Part shown: positions 52,438-64,000 of the stretch, one piece after another
How the letters are laid out: each line of letters opens with the position of its first letter
Position numbering within the stretch: position 1 is the stretch's first letter
Source of the DNA: Taxillus chinensis
Taxonomy: Eukaryota > Streptophyta > Magnoliopsida > Santalales > Loranthaceae
DNA length: 64,000 bases
Direction of reading: 5' to 3'
Assembly (NCBI GenBank): GCA_023512835.1
Contig: CM042088.1
Location: 44,532,771 to 44,596,770 of the forward strand
Made by a program: the position numbers and the translations under genes
The notes under the pieces: model-generated
Seen by the model: only the letters and a program-made list of their open reading frames with translations
What the model was told of the DNA's origin: nothing
The model's database searches: none

Positions 52438-54793
52438 CTAAAGAAGTCGGAGATGTGCAGTGTCATTCAATCTCTTTAGCTGCCAGCCTGTGTTCCACGC
52501 ATGTTGTAACACTGTCACTGATGATTCTTCTAAGCAGATCTTCTGTGACATCATTGGGTTGCAACCCAGGAGGCCTGTGATGAGACACTTAATTGGCACT
52601 GAATGAGTAAATACCCCAATAGAGGTAACACCAGAAGTGGAGCTTCTGACACTTGCTCCATGCAGGGGCCCTAGGTAGTTGGTTTCCTGAGGAGAGACCT
52701 CATCCTCGACCTCGGCCTCCTGATGTCCAGTTGTAGTCACAAATTGAAGCCTACTCTTACCAGATTTCTTCCTTGAAGGCCCTTGGCGGGGCTTGTGAAA
52801 CAAATCCCAGCGGGGTGATTGAAGAGCCCCGTCCCGGTCATGACCGGAGTTCACAAGGGCATGTGAGCTATGGCTCTCATTCTGGTGAATTGAGGATAAA
52901 TCGGACCTCAACTTGTCAGGAAGCCCCAAAACTGTTCCATTTAGGAACTGAACCATCCGGAATTCAACCTGCCTAATTGACTCCCCAGATGGTGCAGAGA
53001 AATCAGGCTGCAATCTGTCAATGAAATTCAATATTTCAGGCGTGTAAATTTCAGATCTGAGACAACCTTCCCAGTGGCCCTGACTCATCTCCACAAGGGC
53101 ATCCGAGGATTGTATTTGTTCCTCAGCAAAAGCCATCTCCTACATTTCGGTGCATTCAAATAAAGATGAATGTACATGACCAAAACGGCACAAAATCTTG
53201 TGATAGTTAAAACTGCCAAGAACTAAGCTTTAGTTCAAAGTCCGTCATCATGAGAAATCATAACAGAATTTCAATAATTATCAGTATGCACTTAATACAT
53301 AGGCATACAGTGATATAGACTCCAACTACCGGTAGGCATGCTGGATCCACACCACATTTTTTTGAAATATGTGGGCAAAAAGTCACAAAACCCATTAAAA
53401 TAAACTAATAATGTGGATATATAATTCATTCAGTTGTGCCCTGAGGCTGATTAAAAGAATTATTTAGTCTCAAAAAGCCCAAAATAGCATTCCATACTCT
53501 ATAGACAACTATTAATGTATTTCTGAGAAATTTGATAATCCTTTTATGTGAGAGAAAATAGATATTAATTAACAGGACATAAATCATAATTGATGGTTTT
53601 ACAAGTTATTTTAGTTATCAATGTAAACACTTGATCATCATTACTGTTACTCTTTTACCGATTTCCCTAGGCATCAAGCATTACTACTGCAGAGCAGCCC
53701 AATAGAAAGAGAGAAACCATAAACTAACATAAGAATACTCCACCCCAAATTATAGACGGTGCTAATGGCTGGGGCAATGTCTGTTTAAAGCTACATTTAA
53801 TGCATCTGAAATTACCAACTTAGTATAAACCAGGCGGTTAAGTGCAAGACATTCCCCGAAATAAAGCTGTAAGAAGTGCTTGTAAGACAACTGAGTGAAT
53901 TACGACAATCAAAAATCAAGAGTGCATGTTAAAATGAACAGGCAGATTGATTTTCAATAGAAAAATTTGTCATGACCTTGGTTTAGTCAAATTTGTTATA
54001 ACTTAATAGACTTGAACTCTTCTTGATTCACACATGAAATTTAAGCTTACTGAGCGTTGGAACATTTATCTATATCAGAACCCAATCTCTCATATTCCAG
54101 GCAGCCCCCGAGGGTCCTAGAGCACGATTGTATCATTGAAATTAATATCACCAATAAACACAAGACACCACAACACAACAGACAACAAGGTAACATGAAG
54201 ATGATTATAAATACCAGACACACTGAAGCAGCAGTTTCTCTGGCCCGGACAAGCGGCGACGAATAAACGGCGGCGAACCGGACCCCCTGGGAATTCAAGA
54301 ATACAGCTAGAGCCCTCGCCTGCCGTTTCCCGGCGGGAGTCAATGCCGTCTGGGGGCAGCGGCCGGAAACCAGCTCCGGCTGCAGACTCATCTCGCATTC
54401 GCCGTGATTAATCAGGAACACCTCCGTCACCGACACCGTCCGACGATCGTCGCTACCGCCGAGTCGGTCCATGGAGCAGCTACGAGGGAACTCCGGCGGC
54501 GGAGGCGGGGGAGGAGGAGGGGGAGGGGCGAGGACATTGTAGGGGTCCCATACCTTAATGGACGGTCCGAGGCGTGGGGTCCCAAGTGAGGAGAGCTGAG
54601 GGGACAGTGGAGACGCGGAGGAGTGGCAGGGAAGCATCTCCGGCTCTTGTTCCAGGACCTTCTTCACCAACAGGTTCCCCAATTCTCGGCGATTGGTCTC
54701 GCCGCCATGAACGTCATCCTCGCCCTCCTCCTCCTCCTCCTCTTCTTCTTCTTCTTCGTCCTCGTCTACTTGAACGGATTGTGAGGAGCCCAT
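52438..54793 (-). CDS. Histidine-phosphatase (phosphoglycerate-mutase-like) family protein
   Basis: Two exons (54793-54215, 53139-52438) around a 1075-bp intron join in frame into 426 residues. The N-terminus MGSSQS fits the N-myristoylation consensus. Next come a poly-Glu run (residues 12-23), a poly-Pro run (about residues 90-100) and the histidine-phosphatase domain: TEVFLINHGECE with the catalytic His, YSSPLVRARETAASVC, DALVEMSQGHWEG with the acid residue, and GVFTHSVPIKCLITGLLGC with the second His. The usual RHG triad is NHG here. Family members act on phosphorylated metabolites or proteins; no substrate can be inferred. It lies next to the PPR-DYW gene as in Arabidopsis At3g26780/At3g26782. 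A poorly conserved Ser/Arg-rich insert (about residues 270-335) separates the catalytic motifs. Confidence 0.85.
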
Positions 54794-54799
54794 GGGACT

Positions 54800-56370
54800 C
54801 AGAGATCGAAGATTATGGAATCTACTGCAAAACCACTATCTGGGTCGATTCAATATGTCAATGCATTTGATTCGGGGACGGGGGCGATCAACATTTGATC
54901 TAGGGTTTCGGAAGGTAATAGGAAACGGTGGTGGGTTTGTTGGGACTGGTCTGGTTGTGGCAGTAGATCTGGTTCTGGTATTCTGTGGGGGGATTGTTTT
55001 TCTGGGCTGTAGCCGTCCAATTTTGATTGAACAAAAAACCAAACCAAACCAAACAAAAAGGTTCCGAAATTTTTAGATCTACGGTTTGTTTCGACTTCGG
55101 AAGCTGTCGCCTGTCGGTCTTTTTATCGACAGCGTTCCCAGAATGTCCAGATTCATTTTATTACTCGGTAAGCGGCGTGGCGCGGGGTGAGTCGGGCCGG
55201 GCCTCTCCGCCTGGGATTTGAGAGAAAAGCGGGATTGGACTTTAATGAACTCTATTTACCCATAATAATAATAATGTTATTATGATAATATAAAAAAGGT
55301 TCGATTGGCCAAAATAAATTAACTAATTAATAAGCTCTTGATAAGTCCTATTATGTGGTCATTTAAAAAATGTTTTGCTACGTGTCAAGAGACATCATGT
55401 AATTAAATGGTAACAGGACGGGTTGCAACCGAATAATGAGTAATCCGAACCTATTTTGGATAAGTTCGGAGTCAAACATGGGCAGTACTACTGAGTGGAT
55501 AGGTTGAGGTGGTCATTAATATTTTAAGATAAAATTATTTATTTATTTTTTTAAAATATCAAATCAAGGTAGCTAATATACGTAATTGCTTCATTATCTC
55601 ATTGGAGTGAGACAAGAAAAAAAAAGGAAAGATTTCGTAAATTATCATTTCTAAAATCTAACCGTCACTTGCCTTGATAACTATACAAAATGTATAGAAA
55701 ATAAAGGAAAGATTTTGTAAATTGATTTTCTACATCTTATGCGGCTAAAATTATTTTAATTTGCTACACTATTTATATTTTAATGATAATCAAATATTAT
55801 ACTATTTTTGTTTTTTTTAAACTACCCTAAACTACCAATACCATCCCCAACAAACACAAAGCCTTTAGAGCAATAACAACAGCTTTCCAGTAAGTTTCTT
55901 TAAATTTACAGTTTTAAATTACTTTTTATTTTCCTATACAAATATACATCATAATAGATTTCTTAAATTATCCTCTATATCATTAAAATAATATTTTATG
56001 TTACTTATTTATTTAAAACTATTTTTTATAATTTAATATGAAATAAAAGTTAATATTATGAGAAAAAAAGAGAGGTGAGAGAAGTTTTTTAGATATAATT
56101 TAATAATTATAGGAAGTAAATAATATTTCTCAATATATATTAGTAAACACTATATAAACTTGATAGAGAAAATTAAATATGAAACATGGTGAAATAATTT
56201 TATAACTTTTTTTTTTTCACGTTACGTTAGCCACTAAGTTAAACTTAGAATCTGCTACTAAGTTTAGCCACGTTCACTTTGCATTTTCCCACGGTCGTCT
56301 TCCTCCCCACCGCCTCGCTCCTGGTCTCATTGGCAAGTTTCGACTGTGAGCATCCAAGCTAATGCAATTG
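54800..56370. other. Promoter side of the phosphatase gene and AT-rich spacer
   Basis: Minus-strand leader sequence probably extends to about 55.2 kb. Beyond it is an AT-rich spacer with an AT-rich MITE-like block at about 55.86-56.16 kb. No gene is recognised. Confidence 0.5.
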
Positions 56371-56624
56371 TCAGCCTATTGGAGCATGGTTAATCTGCTC
56401 ACCGTCGCTAGGAGGTGGATTGGGCCCGACTCGGGCGAGCAGCTCCGAGAGGTCCCAGCTAGGGGGAGATTTTGCCATCTCCATCCCTGTCGATGAGTCT
56501 GAGGGCCTAGTCGCGTTTTCGACAGCTGTGCCGGCCGGCCTCGTCTCAGTCCCCAACTAAAGCCCACTTGGTCTCTGCAACCCTTACAGATTTGTGCACA
56601 AGTAGATCTGGGACGGCAACCTCA

Positions 56625-56735
56625 TCGCCAGCGGTCCTTCTTGACGCCCACTGGAACGCGAGGCTCGACAACTTCGGGCTAGCGTTGAGGGGACACGTGG
56701 AGGACGTTCGAGTGAAGTGCACGCCTCCGGCTGGG
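56625..56735 (+). pseudogene. Receptor-like kinase fragment (subdomains VIb end to VIII)
   Basis: One frame reads AVLLDAHWNARLDNFGLALR followed by HVEDVRVKCTPPAG. It corresponds to the end of the catalytic loop, the Mg-binding DFG segment and the start of the activation segment in CRINKLY4-related/At3g51990-type cytoplasmic kinases. The essential DFG Asp is Asn (NFG), the HRD loop upstream is not recognisable, and after CTPPAG the sequence turns to unrelated AT-rich DNA. At about 37 residues it is a shard, not a gene. It sits in a GC-rich patch (about 56.28-56.75 kb) inside AT-rich spacer, whose left part (56371-56556) has an open minus-strand frame I cannot assign. Confidence 0.7.
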
Positions 56736-56759
56736 TGGGGTAGATGTGCGAATTCGCAT

Positions 56760-57949
56760 TATTTGATAGACACAATAAGTAAAAATTTATTTCATTTATT
56801 GCTTTAACTGCAAACTGATACATTAGACAAAATATAACTTTGACTATGCTTTTAACTATGACTTAGAGATGGCCTCACGTCAAAATATGTAAAATAAAAT
56901 GTGAAAAGAAATGATAATTAAAATAATAAAAAGTTATATAAAAATATTGAATTATAAAAAATTCATATTATACAATTATATACATAAAATAAAATTAATA
57001 TTTTAAATAATATTACTTTTGTACTTTTTTTCTTAGAATAATTCTAATAAACTCTCTATTGTTTATAAATAAAAAGATAAATATTAAAAATTAATTCCAA
57101 CACTTCCTTTCATCTTTTATATTTATTTATTACAACTATAACTTCAAAAAATTTATTTATTCACTCAATAAACAATATTATATTTTCTTAATGTTCTATC
57201 TCCTCTCACTATGTCAAATCTGCCGCCACAGCCGTCAGCCACATCTTTCCTATGCTGCCACCCACTGCCTCCTCCTCCCTCCACTGCGACTGCCGCCTCC
57301 TCCCAAGGTACCACCGTGCCAGCCACAAGAAGAGCATGAAAAGGCCAACGGGTTAGCAGATTTATGCCGGCTCCTCCCTAGGCACCACCACCGTCACCGT
57401 CTCCACAGCCACCTTCTCCCTCCCTCCAATGCTGCTGCCACTGTCACCCTAAGAGCTGGCTACCGTTTGGTAAAGACAAAAAAAGGGAAAAGGAGTAAGA
57501 AAATAAATTTTTTATTTTAGTAATAATAAAAAACAATTTAAAATTAATATTAAAATACAAGTTAAAAAATAACTCTTCACATAAATAACACCCGCACCCT
57601 TCACGCGATGCAAGCATACATCACTGGTTCATATCAGATGCAAAATAGGTAGTCCCATGGACAACGAAAAATAAACAAGGCCAAAAAAAAACCTGAAGAG
57701 AAGAATGATATTATTGGAGTGTTACAAATACAATACATACAATAACAATCAATACATACGCATTTCGCAATCCCTTTCAAACTACCTAAAGATTGATTGA
57801 GCACTAAATCATTTTTTTTAATCAATTATTTTAGGTTTGGGCTATCAACATATTCACACTCCATAACTTCCCTTGCTTCCCTCCAAATTTTCAACCAAAA
57901 AGGTCGTTGGGAGGGACTTGCTGAGCAGGAGAAAATTATGGCAGGGGCA
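56760..57949. other. Spacer downstream of the EPL gene
   Basis: AT-rich, with one GC-rich Pro/His-coding-like patch at about 57.2-57.46 kb that shows no recognised family. It should include the 3' UTR of the Enhancer-of-polycomb-like gene. Confidence 0.5.
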
Positions 57950-60900
57950 CTAGATGAAATGCGCTGGGGTGCGCTGCAGTGGTGAGAAGAATGAACTACC
58001 GTAGTCACTGGGAGTGTGCATGAGTGGATTGCATCTATCAAATATAATTCGTCCTCCCCGGCCAATTCTCCCGCGTATTTTATAGGATGGTGATGACGCA
58101 TTGTCTCTTGTGGAAGAATTTGATGGGGGTGTAATGCCAGCCGATGCCAGTGTCTCTGGATCTATTGGTTTAGTGAACAACATCAGTGGTTCGCTGGGAT
58201 CCTGCAGTAACCAAAACAGCTTCCATCATTATGTCACAATTGAAACTGCAAAGCAAATCCAAGCATTCCCTTTTCTTTCTTTCTTTTTCTTTTCATCTTG
58301 CTGATAGGGAAAAAAAAAATTCAAACCAAAAGCAATGGGCGTGAGGCAAGAGTTGGGATTTTACTATTTTCTGAAGCCATCCATGGAACCCATGTTGCAG
58401 TCTAGAGTCTTGTTGCCTCATGCTATTCCTTGCAGAAGGCATAAGTTGTGACTCTGTGAAAGGTGAATTGCAAGCCATAACAGGTCTGCTATGAGGCCGG
58501 TGGCTGGTAAAGTCATCCGAGTCCATGAATTCCTCTTCGCTTGAGCCGAACTTGCAAGGGAAGGAAGTGAACCCAGGCAACGCCAAGCTATCTTCAATGA
58601 ACTCAGAGTCATTCTGAGACCAACGAATTTCAATCAGTGACAGACATGGAGTCATATGGCCCACAAACAGGGCTTATTGTGGTGAATAATAGAACGCAGT
58701 AAAAACCTCACTCTAATAGTAATAGGAACAAAAAATCCAAGAAAAAAAAATCAAAATTTCATTCGATAAAACAATAATAGAACACAGTAAAAACCTCACT
58801 CTAGTAGTAATAGCAACTAGGAAGTATTCAAATCCAAGAAAAAAAACAAAAAACAATCACAATGCTCCAACATATTTCAAATAATCTAGTTCGCATTCAA
58901 TAAAAATATTTAGACCACTCAGCTGACTTAAGAAAGACACCAATAAATTCTAATTGTGGTTGGCTGGCTGCTTTTTCATCAGAGTTCCATACAACCATCA
59001 TGACTCATAAGAAATTGCATGCATACCTTGTACTTAATTTGAATTCTTTGAACGCTTACTTCAATTTCCATGACATCCCTCTTCTTCTCTTCTCTCTGCA
59101 CAGGCATAGGGTGAAATTTTATAAAGGGCCATATAATCCCAACTCAATATATTACAAAAAAGCAATGAGATCCTCAATTGGACCTTAGAGAATTAATTAA
59201 GGTTTAATTATCTTGATTTTAAAAAAAATCATAAGTTCATTACATTTATCAACATAATGTCATTTGGGAAGTAAATCTCAGGTAATACCATGTTCACAGT
59301 TTAAGGTCAACCTTGAAAACACATTTCTCAATACAAAAATTACCGAAGATTTATAACAAAACTTTACACATAAATGTGAACCTTAATCAAAGCCTCCAGC
59401 ATGGCCTTTGCTTGGTCGAGGTTGCGCCTAACCTGGAAATGATAAATTTTAACATGCATGTCAGAAATAATACACATAACAGAGATGATAAAATAGCCAG
59501 ACAATTGTGCGATTTAGAGCGGAAGCATATAACTCTTTATGTTATATATCATAATGAACCAAATCTACTATAAGTTCCTACGTTGATCGACTTAATCAAC
59601 TATTTCTTGAACAAAAATAAAGAAACATAAACAAAGGATCAATAGTAAGCAAAATCAGCAATCTGAATCATAACAAACAATAAAAAAACGATCAGGACTA
59701 ACAATAAAATAACAAAAAAGTAAAAAGTAGGATAGAGACAATCATAGATTCTGCTTCACTAATTTTAGAACACGACCACATACAAGAACCTTGTTGATTT
59801 TAATTGCTAACAAGCACCCGTGAAAGGGAAAAAGAGTAATGTAACTTCAGGTAAAGCTTTTGTGGTAAGATACTTAATAAAAAATATATTCAATTTAATT
59901 GAAAGATACTCTACTAGACATCGAAAGAACAACAAAGATTTCTTTTTGGCCCTTTGGGGAAACTAATTTTCAATCTTGAATCCAAATACGAGCCCAACCT
60001 AGGTTAGACTTAACATGTTTAACACATGAGAAGGGGCACGAAACTGTTCCCAGAATATAAAGACTAGCCCAAGCATTGAATTGTAAGTTAAATGTTCTCA
60101 TAGATTTCTGGTTTTTAAACGAAACCTATGACTAAGGACATTTTTCATGGAAAATATCAAAATAAATTGAACTTAACATCTAAAATGGAATTTAAAGATT
60201 TTAGTCATAGCTACATGGTTCAATCCACTGCTATGACAGCCACGAGCAAGTAAAATATATAATCATACTGAAATATGAAGGGGCAAGAAGAAAGGAAATA
60301 TGCTTGTGAAAGCCCATTACAGATAAAATATCCACACAAACATACGTTTACAGACACAATACAAATTAACTAAAGCAAAATACTCAATGAATACAAAACT
60401 TCAAACCTAACCTGTCGAAGCTTTTCAAATGATTGCACATTGTTTTCCCTTCTTTGCATCTAAGAGACACAAAACACATAAGATAGTAAGATACACAACT
60501 CAGAAAATTGTTGTTATGTATTAGATAACTGATAGGCGTTCAAATTATTGATTAAAGAACTTTTACAAGCCATATTAGCCACTTACTCTTCTTGTGTGCA
60601 ACCTGTGGGCTTTCTCCCTTGGCCGAAACACATTGTAAGGGTTGGTATCATTAACCGGTGGGGGAGGCTGAGCAGACAAAGAAATATGGTATTTCTATCA
60701 GCTTAATCATCATTTGCACAATATTACATACAGAAACGTAAATATAGCAATAAACCTAGACATCCATAATCAAACCACAAAAGCAGTAAAAAAAATAGGA
60801 GAAATTATTGAATGTACAACAAACCTGCAAACGCCGCAAAATAGGCTTTCGCCACCGCTCACGCTACTCAAACAGGGAGGATAAGAAAGCACATGTAAGA

Positions 60901-63569
60901 ACTTCTTTCATGAAGATAACAAACATTTGAACCAATTGGAAGAGATAATAAATTGACTAGCTTGTAGGAATCTGCTCAGTGAAAATATTGCAGAAGCATG
61001 AAGCAGTTAACACAAATCTAAAAATAGATAGGAGCTGTCTTTCCATGCATTTAAAAATGATAAATACAATTCATTATGGTGAGAGAATAAATTATATTGC
61101 TAACTGGTTTCATCTTATAATACTTTCAAATAGCTTATTCACCAACTAGGGGAAAGTGGCTTCACTGTTAGCTTAACAGAGGATACTAAAGATATGATTA
61201 CATACAAACAGTTAAAAGTAGCCAAAAAAGTCATCAAATAGCATGACATCAGCAACTAAAACATATTGCATGGCAGCATGGACAGCTGAAAAGGAACTTT
61301 ATCTCACGGAACCAAAAAAACATGTGCATCATTATATTTAAATTTAATTAGTACCTTCTCCTTCCAGTAATTATAAATAGACTGGAAAGCAGAATATTGT
61401 ATGGTTTGAGCTTGTAGGGCCTGCCATGAGTATACAATTGAAAGGAAAAAAAATTAGATTCAATGCATTTTTATGTTAAGATTTACACATGACTAATGAA
61501 ATCAGCATACAAAAAACAGCAGCATGAACAAAACCTACATGTACGCATTACAGAACATGTATCTATTAACCTCTTACAACAAAAACACATTACTATTTGA
61601 AACCCTGTATGCATTACTTCGTAATTTTTTTTAAAAAAAAGACAAATATGAGAAGCAATGCAATAAATATAATCAGAAACAAAAAAATTAATAACAAAAA
61701 AAAATGTTAGGGCCTCCCAAGACAAAGAATAATGACATGAACGCCTCATAAATTGCATTATCTAGCATTGTATTAAAGAGTAGTTTCATCTAACAAAACA
61801 GCAGAAGAATTCGTAACACTAACAACCATCATGACATCTAACACTAACAGACAGCAGAAGAATTCGTAAACCTGATAGATTAATTGATTAAGAGTCTACG
61901 ACTTCTTTTCAAAGGAAATCTAGTTGAGGTAAAATTTTCAATGATGTAATGGGTTCATTGAGATATGATCCCATGCACAGATGCTATATTTAAGAAGGTT
62001 ATGATAGAACATGAGAAAAATAAACTTTAGGAGGAAAAGAAAAACACGGGAAACAAATATTGGAAGCAAAGACATTAAGACAAATAAGAGCATAAAGAAT
62101 AAAATAATATTTTAAAAACAAAAGGAATTTCACCTCAACAGCAGCATCAAACTGCAATAGCACTGGAATCGGGGAGCCAAGAGTAGGGGTTATGACACCT
62201 GCTCTTTCACGAGTCTTATGGTCTAATACCTCCAATTTAAACAAAAGGCTCTCAAACCTGCAGTGACAAGCACAGGCAAACATAGAAAGTGACTAACAAA
62301 CCACCATTCTATCTTTATTGCCAAATCATAAATATCTATTGAATATATCATTGCATAAAGTTCGAAGATAGATTTGCGTGACTAGATGCACTAAGCTTTA
62401 CAAAAAATACTCATATAGGTCCCTTTACTTTAGTATCATTCAACATAGGGATTGCTAAAAAGTAACTTCCTTATTTATATCTCATAAAAACTCTAGTTTA
62501 TTGAATTGTAGATAGCAGCTTGAGCAAAATAGGATAAAACAACAAACCATGTCTTGGACCCAAGAACTTGTATTTCTGATTTTGAAAGGTACATCTTCTA
62601 TATCTCCAATATACATAACTTTTGTCATACTATAATCTGAGTCCCCATGCTGTATACCCGTCAAATTTCTAGGCTATTCAAATTATTTGCTTCACTACTA
62701 GTCAGTGTGCTCAACGGTCTAAAGGGCATATGAGCAGCTCACGTCACTCAACATTCTCTCATCTTATCCTCCATGAAAGCTAACTTTAATTTACATAAAT
62801 CCCCTCATTTATAATATTAGAACTTCCAAGTTTAACAACACATCCTTTGTTTGTGTTCATCAGTCCACCAAAACAAAATCATTTTTTTATCAGACCAAAA
62901 CAAAAAACATCTTAAGTCCAAATTTCAAATTATTTTTTAATATAATTTAAATCAACCGTGCTAATGAAAACCAAATACAAATATAAACTAAAATAAAGAA
63001 AAGAAGCTAAAAAGGAACACGATGGATGGAGTCCTCCCAAGTCCCAACTACTGCTCGCTTAAAACAAGTATACACACTCAACATCCTACTGTTTCCAGTT
63101 ATTCTAAAGATCAACTTCTACAATAAATTAATATAAACTTTCACATTTTAAATAAAATCGATTGAATATTTTTGTCTTTGACAAGTAGAAATAATTATAT
63201 GAAAAAGAAAAAAAGAAAAAACTAGAGAATATTCAAATAATTTTACTTTTCAGACGTAAGAATTGTCTTTTCAGTGTTGAACTCTTGAAGCCAATCTTCA
63301 TCATCATTGTCCAAGTCATACTCAACAAATTCTCCGATCTCAGCACGAGCTAGGAATAGTTTCACAAATTTTAGCTTATGCTTGTGACTAGGTAAATAAA
63401 TTGCAAATCAGAATATATGGGATCCAGTCATCCACAAACCTCCTCTTCCACGCAAATACGATGTTGGTTGACTAAATGTGGAGGAGTAGTCCCTTTCATA
63501 TGTGTCTACAACAACAAACTCTGGAGTAGGTATTTCAGAAGCCACTTTCTTGCTTGGAATATGATGTAC
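57950..63569 (-). CDS. Enhancer of polycomb-like protein (EPL1), 5' end outside window
   Basis: Eleven minus-strand exons are joined in frame: 63569-63440, 63349-63247, 62257-62134, 61420-61355, 60863-60825, 60667-60587, 60459-60412, 59432-59382, 59095-59027, 58613-58365 and 58201-57950. They give 403 residues. The EPcA domain is clear: HIPSKKVASEIPTPEFVVVD, FVEYDLDNDDEDWL, KLEVLDHKTRERAGVITPT, PILRRLQ/PPPPVNDTNPYN and VFRPREKAHRLHTRRMQRRE. A coiled segment (VRRNLDQAKAMLEALIKREE) follows, then EDSLALPGF, PLMLFTKPIDPETLASAGI and the C-terminal RGRIGRGGRIIFDR. EPL1 scaffolds the NuA4-type histone acetyltransferase in the nucleus. The first splice acceptor at 63570 shows that roughly 40-60 N-terminal residues are encoded beyond position 64000. 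The donor at 58364 (ATA/GTAAAA) is weak. Confidence 0.92.
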
Positions 63570-64000
63570 CTGAAAAACAAAAATTATGCCTTAAAAAATA
63601 TCCAAAAAAAGATTACCGACCCGGTTCAAATTTGATTAAAGCATGCTTGTATTCGGATTTAATTTAAACGAATCAAATACAAATATGGCCACATTCAATT
63701 CAATAAGGACCCATTTGATATGAATACTCAACTTTTTAAGTACTTTTATCAATTTATATTTATAATTATATATTTTAATTGTTTAAATTAATTATATAAT
63801 ATTTGCATAGCTCAAGAGCTATATGAATCTTATAAATTACACATATACATGGATTTAAGTATCATTGAACACAATTTTAATTTAATTTTCCTTTATTTTC
63901 TTCTAATAATAATAGTCTGATATAAGAAATTACGTGAATATGTAAAAATCCAATAATATTCAAATTCAATTCAATTTGATTTAAAATCCGATAAGATCCA

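Overview
This 64 kb window is nuclear DNA from a eudicot plant. The genes are spliced with GT-AG introns, the spacers are AT-rich, the proteins belong to plant-specific families (TIR1/AFB auxin receptor, CASP-like, PPR-DYW, QALGGH zinc finger), and simple repeats, a SINE and MITE-like foldbacks are scattered through the spacers. Family-level gene order resembles Arabidopsis segments as I remember them: a KNUCKLES-like / BRO1-like / TRAP-beta run like the At5g14010-At5g14030 area, and an AFB2 / phosphoglycerate-mutase-like / PPR-DYW / BAR-like set like At3g26780-At3g26910. I cannot name the species.

Layout, left to right. 1-8.6 kb is a gene-free AT-rich spacer with microsatellites and MITE-like copies. 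9.35-13.8 kb (+) is a ten-exon gene for a BAR-like, proline/serine-rich protein. 14-20 kb is a spacer holding an interleaved foldback structure (14.66-15.33 kb) and an intact-looking tRNA-derived SINE with an 18-bp target-site duplication (17.58-17.91 kb). 20.2-20.7 kb (+) is an intronless single C2H2 zinc-finger/EAR repressor. 22.3-23.0 kb (+) is a CASP-like four-helix membrane protein. 23.5-24.0 kb (-) is a remnant of a BRO1-like gene that keeps only its two ends. 25.3-27.6 kb (+) is TRAP-beta. 28.7-31.8 kb (-) is a TIR1/AFB2-type auxin receptor with a miR393 site. 33-38 kb is spacer with a diverged tandem repeat. 38.4-40.6 kb (-) is ribosomal protein uL30 (RPL7). 44.8-45.4 kb (-) is an acidic CHZ-like histone-chaperone candidate. 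47.3 kb (+) is tRNA-Lys(CTT). 48.3-50.4 kb (-) is a PPR-DYW editing factor. 52.4-54.8 kb (-) is a histidine-phosphatase (phosphoglycerate-mutase-like) protein. 56.6 kb (+) is a receptor-like-kinase fragment. 57.95-63.57 kb (-) is an Enhancer-of-polycomb-like gene whose first exon(s) lie beyond the right edge.

The genes do not form a pathway; this is an ordinary euchromatic neighbourhood. I found no convincing undescribed multi-gene system. The observations most worth a second look are the interleaved foldback, the SINE with its target-site duplication, the gutted BRO1-like copy at its apparent syntenic position, the kinase shard, the RHG-to-NHG change in the phosphatase, and intron-retention products predicted for two genes.
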